NCBI RefSeq assembly: GCF_013364155.1
Contig: NZ_CP054916.1
Span: forward strand, 3,468,501-3,532,500
Reading direction: 5' to 3'
Length of the DNA: 64,000 nucleotides
Source: Streptomyces sp. NA02950
Lineage (GTDB): Bacteria > Actinomycetota > Actinomycetes > Streptomycetales > Streptomycetaceae
The notes under the pieces were generated by a model. The model had not been told where the DNA came from. It did not search any database and saw nothing but the letters and a program-made list of their open reading frames with translations. Both the position numbers and the translations under genes were made by a program. Below are positions 31,361 through 42,533 of this stretch, one piece after another (the stretch's first letter is position 1; every line of letters begins with the position of its first letter).

Positions 31361-32911
31361 ATGGCAGTTTCGCCGTCCGCCACGCGAGCCGATCGCGCCG
31401 ACGACGTCCTCGTCCTCGCCCGGCTCTCCGCCAAGCGCGGCGCGGTCCGGGCGATCCTGGACTGGCTCACCCGGCGCACCGGCGGTCTCGCCGTGCTCGC
31501 CGGGTCCGACGGGTCCGTACTGGCCGCGCCGGGCGGGACACCGGATCCCGCCGCCTCGCCGTCGGCCGCGTCCGCCGCCACCGCCGCGGTCGAGCTGCAC
31601 CGGCGGGGCGCGCCGTCCGCCGTGCTGGGCGGGGACGGGGCGCATCCGGTGCATCTGGTCGCGCTCGGCCCCGGGCCCGGTGCGGATACGGACGGGGCGG
31701 CCGGTGACGCGGCGGGGGTCGTGTATCTCGCCGTGGTCCGGCCCGACGATCCGCGCTGCGGGGTGCTGCTCGCCGACGCCTCGCGCACCCTCGCCCTGTG
31801 CTGGCGGCTGGAGGAGGCGGAGCGGGCGCGCCGCCGGGTCGAGTCGGCAGAGGTGCACAGCCGGGAGGCGGTGCTGCATCTGCTGATGGTCGGCAGTGTG
31901 CCCGCGGCGCAGCGGATCGCCGGGGCGCTGCGCCCGGCGCTGCCCGCCGTGGCGCAGGTGTACGTGATCGAGTGCCCCAGCAGCCGGCGGCACGAGATAG
32001 CCGTCCGGATCGACCGTACGGCGCGGGGGCGGGCCTGGATCGTGCCGTGCCCGGTGCGCCCCCACCACCTGATCGCGCTGGTGCCGAGCGAGGAGGACCC
32101 CGGGCCCCGGGACCGGGACCCCGGCCCCGACCGGCTGGACCGGCTGATCGCCCGGGACGTACCGGAGTGCCGGGTCGGGGTGAGCGCCGAGGTCGCGCTG
32201 CGGGACACCCCGGCCGGCTACGAGCAGGCGTTCCACGCCCTGGCGGTGGCCCGTGACGCACCCGAGCGGTGCGCCAGCTTCGGCGGCCACACCGATGTCA
32301 CCGTGCTGGCCGGTCCCGAGGGCCGCACCTGGGCGGACGAGCTGCTGGGGCCCTGTCTGCGGTACGCGCCGACCCGCCGGGCCGACCCGGGTCCGCGGGA
32401 GCTGCTGGACACCCTCGGCTCCTGGCTGAGCTTCGGCGGTGCGGCCAGCCGCCATCTGAAGATCCACCGCAATACGCTCGCCGCGCGGGTGCGCCATCTG
32501 GACGGGCTGCTCGGGCTGGACGTCAGCCGCCGTCTGGCGAGCCAGTCGGCGGCCTGGCTCGCGCTGCGGCTGCACACCGCGCCGTGGACGGCGGGGGCGG
32601 TGGACGCGGCGACGGTGGACCGCGCCGCCACCCTGGACGCCCTGCTGGCCACGCCCGCCGCCGAGATCTGGGCGCGGACCCAGTTGCGCCCGCTGGAGCA
32701 GGCCCGGGTGACGGCCGGACAGGAGACCGTACGCGCCTGGCTGCAAGCCGACGCCCGGCTGCCCGCGACCGCCTCCGCACTCGGGATCTCGCTGCCCGGA
32801 GCGCGCAAGCGGCTGGCGAAGGCCGAGGACGCGCTCGGGCGGTCACTGCTGCGCGCGCCGAGCGCGAAGTACGAACTGTGGTTGGCGATGCGGGCGTTGG
32901 GCACACTGTGA
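31361..32911 (+). CDS. PucR/CdaR-type regulator with C-terminal helix-turn-helix
   Basis: This 516-residue protein starts with a GAF-like sensory region (LARLSAKRGAVRAILDWLTR, LAVLAGSDGSVLAAPGG). It has a central GGDEF-like/CdaR domain (GVSAEVALRDTPAGYEQAFH) and PucR-type helix-turn-helix motifs (FGGAASRHLKIHRNTLAARV, then LPATASALGISLPGARKRLA). The second HTH-like repeat at the end is unusual. Such proteins are one-component regulators of nitrogen, purine or secondary metabolism; the target is unknown. Confidence 0.8.
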   Translation: MAVSPSATRADRADDVLVLARLSAKRGAVRAILDWLTRRTGGLAVLAGSDGSVLAAPGGTPDPAASPSAASAATAAVELHRRGAPSAVLGGDGAHPVHLVALGPGPGADTDGAAGDAAGVVYLAVVRPDDPRCGVLLADASRTLALCWRLEEAERARRRVESAEVHSREAVLHLLMVGSVPAAQRIAGALRPALPAVAQVYVIECPSSRRHEIAVRIDRTARGRAWIVPCPVRPHHLIALVPSEEDPGPRDRDPGPDRLDRLIARDVPECRVGVSAEVALRDTPAGYEQAFHALAVARDAPERCASFGGHTDVTVLAGPEGRTWADELLGPCLRYAPTRRADPGPRELLDTLGSWLSFGGAASRHLKIHRNTLAARVRHLDGLLGLDVSRRLASQSAAWLALRLHTAPWTAGAVDAATVDRAATLDALLATPAAEIWARTQLRPLEQARVTAGQETVRAWLQADARLPATASALGISLPGARKRLAKAEDALGRSLLRAPSAKYELWLAMRALGTL

Positions 32912-33379
32912 GGGGCGGCCGGGCGGCCACGGCGCACGGTCACCGTTCGATGCGGAACCACCCGCCGCGCTCACTGTGCAGTTCGTTCCTCGCCGCCCGT
33001 TCCGCCCGCGCCTAGTGTCCTGACCACGACCCGGCGGGCCGTTCCGAGCCCACCTCGAACCTCCCTGAGGGCCGTGTGGACAAGCCCCCCTTCGCCCATA
33101 CGGCACCCCAGCTCGGTACGGGCCGCCGGGCGACCGGACGTACCCCCGCCGCGCACACCGCGCGGCCACGGGACCCCCTCGGGAGTCCCGGCTGAGCCGG
33201 GGCGGCACGCGGCGCGACCACGGGGGTGTCGCGCGGCGGCAGCCCCTGTCCGTCCGGGCCCAGGACATGGCACATCCTTGCCCGCCCCCGCCGGCCTGGG
33301 TCCGGACGGCTTCCTCCCGCCGCCGCACCACGCCGTGGAGCGGCGGCCGGTGTCAGGCCCCCGGGATCCGGGATCGTGG
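32912..33379. other. gene-free stretch downstream of the PucR-type gene and mfd
   Basis: These 468 bp between convergent genes are very GC-rich and show no credible coding frame. GTCCTGACCACGA at 33017-33029 is the exact reverse complement of 33374-33386 at the mfd stop, so the interval is bounded by inverted 13-mers. No transposase remnant is seen inside. Confidence 0.45.
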
Positions 33380-36916
<3,537 letters not shown>

Positions 36917-37124
36917 AAAGGGGTATTCCATCCCGGAGGCGGACAACGCGAATCACCCGACACGTGACACGGGCCGGGGGTCTTCCAGAGTACGGCCACC
37001 CGCCGACAGCGGTGGCCGGGTCCGCGCCCGCCCCGGCCCCGCCCCGTGTTCGCGAACCGCGGGTGCCCACGTCCGGCCCAGTCCAGCGCGCGCCCGGGCA
37101 CGGTGTGTGACCAGACTGGTGCAC

Positions 37125-37454
37125 ATGGCAGAGCGAGAGCGCCGTACGTCCACCGACGCGCCGGGCCGAGGCGAGCGGACCGGCCGACGCTCCCGGGACC
37201 CCGGTCCCGAGGAGGCGGCCGGACAGGCCCGCGAACGGCTCGCCGCCCTGATCTCCCACCCGCCCGAGGGAGTCTCCGCGGTGTGCCGGGTCGAGGACGG
37301 CTGGCGGGTGAGCGTGGACGTCCTGGAGGTGCCGCGGATCCCCGACACCACGAGCCTGCTGGCCACGTACGAGGTGAACCTCGACGGCCACGGCGAGCTC
37401 CGCGAGTACCGGAGGGTCCGCCGCTACCGGCGCGGCGCGGCCGACGACTGCTGA
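37125..37454 (+). CDS. gvpO: gas vesicle protein GvpO
   Basis: This 109-residue protein has a charged, disordered N-terminus and the GvpO core: ARERLAALISHPPEGVSAVC, GWRVSVDVLEVPRIPDTTSL, YEVNLDGHGELREYRRVRRY. It is the first gene of the cluster, as in other Streptomyces gvp clusters. GvpO is needed for vesicle formation in haloarchaea; its role in Streptomyces is open. Confidence 0.93.
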   Translation: MAERERRTSTDAPGRGERTGRRSRDPGPEEAAGQARERLAALISHPPEGVSAVCRVEDGWRVSVDVLEVPRIPDTTSLLATYEVNLDGHGELREYRRVRRYRRGAADDC

Positions 37455-37492
37455 CCCGCAGCGCACAGGGCAACCGAAGGGACGGTCCGATC

Positions 37493-37984
37493 ATGGTCGC
37501 CACCTACACCGACGAGGTCGTCGTCATCCCGCGCGCGGGCACGCTCTACGACGTCATGGAACTCATCCTCGACCGCGGCATGGTGATCGATGTCTTCATC
37601 CGGGTCTCCCTGGTGGGCATCGAGATCCTGAAGATCGACGCCCGGATCGTGGTCGCGAGCGTGGACACCTATCTGCGCTTCGCCGAAGCCTGCAACCGCC
37701 TGGACCTGGAGTACGACCGCAGCAAGACCGTGCCCGAGCTGTTCGGCGGCGGGGGCGGCGCCGGGGGCGTGGCCGCGGGCGTGGGCAAGCGGAAGGCCAA
37801 GAAGGCGGTCGGGTCGGTGGGCGAGAAGGTCAAGAAGGCCGTCGGCGCCGGTGACGACGGCGACGAGGCTGACGACGACGAGCACGACGAGCGCGACGAG
37901 CGCCACGAGCGCCACGCGTACGAGGAGTCCCGTCCCCGGCGCCGCCCCGCGAGCCGTTCCCGCCGCCGTTCCGAGGAGGACTGA
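37493..37984 (+). CDS. gvpA: gas vesicle shell protein GvpA with long charged tail
   Basis: Residues 1-80 have the GvpA/J core (LYDVMELILDRGMVIDVFIR, LVGIEILKIDARIVVASVDT) that forms the ribbed protein shell. The 163 residues are much longer than the roughly 70-residue classical GvpA because of a Lys-rich (KRKAKKAVGSVGEKVKKAVG) then Asp/Glu/His/Arg-rich tail. Whether such a protein can pack into a shell is uncertain. It lies 38 bp after gvpO. Confidence 0.92.
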   Translation: MVATYTDEVVVIPRAGTLYDVMELILDRGMVIDVFIRVSLVGIEILKIDARIVVASVDTYLRFAEACNRLDLEYDRSKTVPELFGGGGGAGGVAAGVGKRKAKKAVGSVGEKVKKAVGAGDDGDEADDDEHDERDERHERHAYEESRPRRRPASRSRRRSEED

Positions 37985-37987
37985 CCG

Positions 37988-38749
37988 ATGGCCGCCGCCC
38001 CGCAGCCCGCGCCCCCGGAAGCGCCGGGGGGTGTGTATGTCTACGGCGTCGTCCGCGCCGGTCATCCGGTGCCGCCGGGCCGCACCGGGGTCGGTGGGCT
38101 CCCCGGTGCGGTCCGTACGCTGCCCGCCGGGGAGCTGGCCGCCGTCGTCAGCGACGCCCCGGACCGGCTGCGCGCCAAGCGCCGCGATCTCCTCGCCCAC
38201 CAGGACCTGGCGCTGGCCCTGGCGGCGGACGGCCCGGTGCTGCCGATGCGGTTCGGGATGGTCGCCCCCGACGAGGAGTCGGTGCGGCGGCAGCTGGAGT
38301 CCTCGCAGGGCGACTGCCTGACCGCGCTGCGGCGGGTCGAGGGCCGCGTCGAGATGAACGTCAAGGTGAGCCCGGCCCAGGGCGATCTGGAGTCGCTGGT
38401 GCGCGAGGACCCGGAGGTGGGCCGCGCCCGGGCCGCCGCCCGCGGTGCCCCGGGCTACGAGGCCAGTGTGCGGCTCGGCGAGGCCGTGGCGCGGGGGCTG
38501 ACCCGCCGGGCCGCGGCCGTGGCGGCCGGGGTGGTGGCCGAGCTGTCCGCCCTGGCGGAGGCGCGGGTGGCCGGGCCGGAGGTGCCCGGCTGTGTCCTCA
38601 ACGCCTCCTTCCTCCTCCCTCGGAGCGCCACCGGGCGCTTCGGCGGCGCCGTGGAGCGGCTGGCGGCCCGGTACGGGGCCCGGGTCGAGCTGCGGCTGAC
38701 CGGACCGCTGCCCTGCTACAGCTTCGTGGAGGGCGCATGGGGCTCCTGA
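37988..38749 (+). CDS. gvpF: gas vesicle protein GvpF
   Basis: This 253-residue GvpF/L family protein has a ferredoxin-like N-terminal domain (GVYVYGVVRAGHPVPPGRTG), LPMRFGMVAPDEESVRRQLE and a C-terminal domain ending TGPLPCYSFVEGAWGS. GvpF is thought to bind GvpA and help nucleate vesicles. It starts 4 bp after gvpA and overlaps gvpG by 13 bp. Confidence 0.93.
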   Translation: MAAAPQPAPPEAPGGVYVYGVVRAGHPVPPGRTGVGGLPGAVRTLPAGELAAVVSDAPDRLRAKRRDLLAHQDLALALAADGPVLPMRFGMVAPDEESVRRQLESSQGDCLTALRRVEGRVEMNVKVSPAQGDLESLVREDPEVGRARAAARGAPGYEASVRLGEAVARGLTRRAAAVAAGVVAELSALAEARVAGPEVPGCVLNASFLLPRSATGRFGGAVERLAARYGARVELRLTGPLPCYSFVEGAWGS

Positions 38750-38994
38750 CCGAGGTCGTACTGCTGCCGCTGGCACCGGTGCGGGGCGTGGTGTGGGTCG
38801 CGGAGCAGCTGCGGGACGCCGCGGAACGCCAGCTCAGCGATCCGGCGGTGGTGCGTGCCAGGCTCGCGGCGCTCAACGAGGCGCTGGAGTCCGGGGAGAT
38901 CGGCTCCGAGGAGTTCGAGCGCGAGGAGGACCGGCTGCTGGATCTGCTGGAGCGGCCGGCCTCCGCCGGCCCGTCGGCTGCGAGGCGGCCGTGA
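38737..38994 (+). CDS. gvpG: gas vesicle protein GvpG
   Basis: This 85-residue helical protein has the family start MGLLTEVVLLPLAPVRGVVW followed by VAEQLRDAAERQLSDPAVVR and a Glu-rich C-terminal helix. It is a minor assembly component. The stop overlaps the next GTG (GTGA). Confidence 0.93.
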   Translation: MGLLTEVVLLPLAPVRGVVWVAEQLRDAAERQLSDPAVVRARLAALNEALESGEIGSEEFEREEDRLLDLLERPASAGPSAARRP

Positions 38995-39377
38995 CCGAAC
39001 TCGACACGGTGTGGGAGGCGCCGGTGCCCACCGGGCCGACCACCTCCAACCTCGCCGACATCCTGGAACGCGTCCTGGACAAGGGCATCGTGATCGCCGG
39101 GGACATCAAGATCGACCTGCTGGACATCGAACTGCTGACCATCCGGCTGCGGTTGTTCGTCTCGTCCGTCGACACCGCGCGCAAGGCGGGGATCGACTGG
39201 TGGGAGACCGACCCCGCGCTGTCCTCCCGCGCCGCGCACGACGCCCTCGCCGCGGAGAACGCGGAGCTGCGCGAGCGGCTGCGGGCGATCGAGTCCGGCG
39301 AGTCCGGCACGTCCGGTGAGCCCGGTGAGTCCGGTGAGTCCGGTGAGTCCAACGGGGCCGACCGGAGCGGCACATGA
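38991..39377 (+). CDS. gvpJ: GvpA/J-family protein GvpJ
   Basis: This 128-residue protein has a GvpA-like core at 18-70 (NLADILERVLDKGIVIAGDI, LLDIELLTIRLRLFVSSVDT), a helical stretch and a tail with GESGESGES repeats encoded by a 9-bp tandem repeat near 39315-39350. GvpJ-type paralogues form tips or initiation cones. It is coupled on both sides (GTGA, ATGA). Confidence 0.9.
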   Translation: MTELDTVWEAPVPTGPTTSNLADILERVLDKGIVIAGDIKIDLLDIELLTIRLRLFVSSVDTARKAGIDWWETDPALSSRAAHDALAAENAELRERLRAIESGESGTSGEPGESGESGESNGADRSGT

Positions 39378-40165
39378 CGGCGACCCGATCCACCCTCACC
39401 TATGTCTTCGCGGTCTGCCGCCCCTCCGGACCGGAGGCGCGGACCGCGCTCGGCGGGCTCACCGGGGTCGGCCCGCCCGCCCCGGTCCGTACCCTCGCGG
39501 CGGGCCCGCTGACCGCCGTGGTCCAGGACGTCCCGGCCGCCGACTACGCCGAAGAGGCCCTGCGGCAGCGGCTGTCCGACCGCGCCGAGCTCGAACGCTG
39601 CGCCCGCGCCCACCACGAGGTGATCACGGCGGCCATGGCCGCGGCCCCGACCGTCCCGCTGCCGCTGGCCACCCTCTACCGCGGTGACGAACGGGCCCGG
39701 GAGGCCCTGCGCGAGCGCGAGGACTCCCTGCTCGCCGCCCTCACCCGGATCACCGGCCGGGTCGAGTGGGGGGTGAAGGTCTATGCCCTCGCCGGACAGC
39801 CCACCGATCCCGCGGCCGCCCCCGGCGCCGCGGCGGCCAGTGGCCGCGCCTATCTGGAACAGATCCGCGGCCGTCAGCGCGGCCGGGAGGAGCGCCGGGG
39901 CGCGGCGCTCCGGGCCGCCGAGCGGGTGGACACCGTCGTCCGGGGCCTCGCCGTGGCCACGCGGCGGCTGCGGCCGCACGGGGCCGAGGTGACGGGCCCG
40001 CGCCGCACCCATGTGCTCAACGCGGCGTATCTCGTGGACAGGGGGCGGGAGCGGCAGGTGCGCGCCGCGCTCGCCTCGCTGCGCCGGGACGAGACGGCCG
40101 TCGAGATCGAGCTGTCCGGCCCCTGGGCCCCCTACTCCTTCGCCGACGGAGGTGCCGCGTCATGA
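39374..40165 (+). CDS. gvpL: gas vesicle protein GvpL
   Basis: This is the second GvpF/L paralogue (263 residues), with TYVFAVCRPSGPEARTALGG at the start, VPLPLATLYRGDERAREALR in the middle and VEIELSGPWAPYSFADGG at the end. It is an assembly protein of the same fold as GvpF. ATGA overlaps join it to both neighbours. Confidence 0.92.
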   Translation: MTATRSTLTYVFAVCRPSGPEARTALGGLTGVGPPAPVRTLAAGPLTAVVQDVPAADYAEEALRQRLSDRAELERCARAHHEVITAAMAAAPTVPLPLATLYRGDERAREALREREDSLLAALTRITGRVEWGVKVYALAGQPTDPAAAPGAAAASGRAYLEQIRGRQRGREERRGAALRAAERVDTVVRGLAVATRRLRPHGAEVTGPRRTHVLNAAYLVDRGRERQVRAALASLRRDETAVEIELSGPWAPYSFADGGAAS

Positions 40166-40386
40166 CCGTCGCCGCCTGGGGGTCGGTCCCCGCCGAGGCC
40201 CACGGCCCCATCGGGGTACCGCTGGTGGATCTGCTGGACCGGGTGCTGGCCACCGGGGTGGTGGTCAGCGGCGACCTGGTCATCGCCATCGCCGAGGTCC
40301 CCCTCGTACGGCTGTCCCTGCACGCCCTGCTGTCATCGGTCAACGAGCGCGTCCCCGCGCCGTGGACCGACGCGGGCCCGCTGTGA
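40162..40386 (+). CDS. gvpS: GvpA-family protein GvpS
   Basis: This 74-residue short GvpA-like protein (PLVDLLDRVLATGVVVSGDL, AEVPLVRLSLHALLSSVNER) has no tail. In size it is the closest in this cluster to a classical shell protein. It is coupled to gvpL and gvpK. Confidence 0.9.
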   Translation: MTVAAWGSVPAEAHGPIGVPLVDLLDRVLATGVVVSGDLVIAIAEVPLVRLSLHALLSSVNERVPAPWTDAGPL

Positions 40387-40661
40387 GCGGCGCCCGGGTC
40401 GACCTCGACCAGGAGGCGATGGGCCGCGATCTGGTGGCGCTCGTCCTCACCGTGGTGGAACTGCTGCGCCAGTTGATGGAACGCCAGGCGCTGCGCCGGA
40501 TCGACGCGGGCGGTCTCGCCGATGAGCAGGTGGAACGGATCGGCACCACGCTGATGCTGCTGGACCGGCGGATGGCGGAGCTGCGCGACCAGCACGGCCT
40601 GAAGCCGGAGGACCTCAATCTCGATCTGGGGCCGCTCGGCACCCTGCTCCCCCGGGACTGA
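40383..40661 (+). CDS. gvpK: gas vesicle protein GvpK
   Basis: This 92-residue protein has the GvpK pattern VDLDQEAMGRDLVALVLTVV, ELLRQLMERQALRRI, EQVERIGTTLMLLDRRM and LGLLP-like LGPLGTLLPRD at the end. It is the last gene of the cluster and starts with GTG in the gvpS stop. Confidence 0.93.
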   Translation: MSGARVDLDQEAMGRDLVALVLTVVELLRQLMERQALRRIDAGGLADEQVERIGTTLMLLDRRMAELRDQHGLKPEDLNLDLGPLGTLLPRD

Positions 40662-40686
40662 ACCGGGCCTCGTCCGGGGCCCGGGA

Positions 40687-40716
40687 GCCGGTCCGCTCCC
40701 CCGTCGGCGGACCGGC
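40687..40716. terminator. terminator between gvpK and the VOC gene
   Basis: Perfect 10-bp arms GCCGGTCCGC and GCGGACCGGC with a 10-nt loop lie 26 bp after gvpK and 30 bp from the convergent stop, so the hairpin can serve both. Confidence 0.7.
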
Positions 40717-40745
40717 CCCGGCGGGTCAGGGCGGGGCCCTGGTGC

Positions 40746-41162
40746 TCACTCGTTGCTGACGACCATGATCGCGTTCCCGTCGGGGTCGCGGAAGGAGAAC
40801 ATCGGCGGCACGGGGGCGCCGTACCGCATGACCTCGGGGTCGGTGTCCACACCGGCCTCCCGCAGCGTGGTGTGGTCGGCGTCGATGTCCTCGGAGGTGA
40901 GGATGATGCCGGTCTCCTTGCGGGGCCCGGAGCCGGATTCATCAGCTCCTTCGCAGCCCTGCGGGTTCACCAGCGCGATCCCGGCCCCGCCGTCCGACGG
41001 CCCGACCTCGATCCAGCGCTGGCCCTCCCCGAAGGGGATGTCGGCGCGCTTGTCGAAGCCGAGGGTGCCGACGTAGAAGTCCAGCGCGCGGTCCTGGTCG
41101 GCGACGGTGACGGCCACCCGGCCCACCTCGCTGAGCCGGGTGCCCTTCGCGGTCTCGGTCAT
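40746..41162 (-). CDS. VOC (glyoxalase/bleomycin resistance-like) protein
   Basis: This 138-residue single VOC domain has RVAVTVADQDRALDFYVGTL, FGEGQRWIEVGP, and the C-terminal FSFRDPDGNAIMVVSNE that places the metal-ligand-like Glu last. Members include glyoxalases, dioxygenases and drug-binding proteins; none can be singled out. The ATG follows CACGGAGG. Confidence 0.88.
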   Translation of the reverse strand: MTETAKGTRLSEVGRVAVTVADQDRALDFYVGTLGFDKRADIPFGEGQRWIEVGPSDGGAGIALVNPQGCEGADESGSGPRKETGIILTSEDIDADHTTLREAGVDTDPEVMRYGAPVPPMFSFRDPDGNAIMVVSNE

Positions 41163-41264
41163 GGGAACCTCCGTGGTGAGTGGCTTTTCCCTTGAGACCG
41201 CGGGGCACCGGAGAACTCATCGCTCGCGGGGACGGGATTTCCGGCCGGTTCCCCCTTTCCCGTC

Positions 41265-41322
41265 CGTCCCGCTTCCCGCTCGTCCCGCTTCCCGTTCGTC
41301 CCGCTTCCCGTTCGTCCCGCCC
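41265..41322. repeat. 16-bp tandem repeat, 3.6 copies
   Basis: The unit CGTCCCGCTTCCCGTT (first copy ends GCT) is repeated at 41265, 41281 and 41297 with a partial copy from 41313. It lies just after the stop of the aldo/keto reductase gene and upstream of the VOC gene start. Confidence 0.9.
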
Positions 41323-41327
41323 GGGAG

Positions 41328-42314
41328 TCAGCCGTCGACGAAGGCCAGGGCGGTGGGGTCGTAGCGGTTCCCGGCGATCTCCCCGGCCGGCGCGGCGGCG
41401 TCGATCGCGGCGAGGTCCTCGGCCGTCAGCTCGACCTCGAGCGCTCCCAGGTTCTCCTTCAGATAGGTCTCCCGGCGGGTGCCGGGGATCGGCACCACGT
41501 CGTCGCCCCGGTACTGCACCCAGGCCAGGGCGAGCTGACCGGCGGTGACGCCCTTCTCGGCGGCCAGCTCGCGCAGCCGCTCCACGATGGCCAGGTTCCG
41601 GTCCAGGTTTCCGTCGGCGAACCGGGGCTGGGTGCGGCGCATGTCCTTCTCCTCCAGCGTGTCCAGCGAGGTGACCCTGCCGGTCAGGAAGCCACGGCCG
41701 AGCGGCGAGAACGGCACCAGGCCGATGCCCAGCTCACGGCAGACCGGGGCGATCTCCGCCTCCAGGTCCCGGGTCCACAGCGACCATTCGCTCTGGAGCG
41801 CGGAGATGGGGTGGACGGCGTGGGCGCGGCGAACGGTCCCCGCGCTCGCCTCGGAGAGCCCGAGGAAGCGCACCTTGCCCGCCTGGACCAGCTCGGCCAT
41901 CGCGCCGACGGTCTCCTCGATGGGCACATCGGGGTCGACGCGGTGCTGGTAGTAGAGGTCGATGTGGTCGACACCGAGGCGGCGCAGCGAGGCGTCGCAC
42001 GCCTGCCGCACATACTCCGCGTCGCCCCGGATCTCGGTCTTCTCGCCCAGCCGGTTGGCGAAGCCGAACTTGGTGGCGATCACCGCCTGGTCCCGACGCC
42101 CGGTCAGGGCCCGGCCGATCAGCTCCTCGTTGTGTCCGGAGCCGTAGAAGTCCGAGGTGTCCAGAAGGGTGACGCCGAGGTCGAGGGCACGGTGGATGGT
42201 CGCGATCGACTGCTGGTCGTCGGACGCGCCGTAGGCGTGGCTCATCCCCATGCAGCCGAGGCCCTGGGCGGAGACGTCCAGCGCGCCGAGGCTGCGGGTG
42301 GGAAGCTGATTCAT
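41328..42314 (-). CDS. aldo/keto reductase
   Basis: This 328-residue NADPH-dependent TIM-barrel oxidoreductase has [11 protein letters not shown] at the start, [16 protein letters not shown] with the catalytic Tyr, IATKFGF with the Lys, YYQHRVDP with the His, and a late [20 protein letters not shown] that binds the cofactor phosphate. It is close to the general stress/quinone AKR group. The ATG follows CAGGAGGTAC. The substrate is unknown. Confidence 0.92.
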   Translation of the reverse strand: MNQLPTRSLGALDVSAQGLGCMGMSHAYGASDDQQSIATIHRALDLGVTLLDTSDFYGSGHNEELIGRALTGRRDQAVIATKFGFANRLGEKTEIRGDAEYVRQACDASLRRLGVDHIDLYYQHRVDPDVPIEETVGAMAELVQAGKVRFLGLSEASAGTVRRAHAVHPISALQSEWSLWTRDLEAEIAPVCRELGIGLVPFSPLGRGFLTGRVTSLDTLEEKDMRRTQPRFADGNLDRNLAIVERLRELAAEKGVTAGQLALAWVQYRGDDVVPIPGTRRETYLKENLGALEVELTAEDLAAIDAAAPAGEIAGNRYDPTALAFVDG

Positions 42315-42533
42315 GGCTGTACCTCCTGGAAGCGATGTTCCTCGCGGTCGTGTCGATCACGCTAGGAGCTGGAGGGCGCTCGAAGTCAAAGACCGGGAGC
42401 ACGCACAGCCCGGGTGAACCGCCGCGACCCGGCGCGGTGTGCACCCCCGAGAGCACACCGGGCCGGGTCGCCGTCGCCCCTCACCCCCGTATGTGGGAGA
42501 GGCAGGTCCGGGCGGTTTCCGTTACGTCGCGTC

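Noticed and set aside
30764..32746. Long minus-strand frame opposite the PucR-type regulator
   Set aside because: It is antisense to a gene with recognisable helix-turn-helix motifs and shows only Arg/Pro/Gly-rich sequence.
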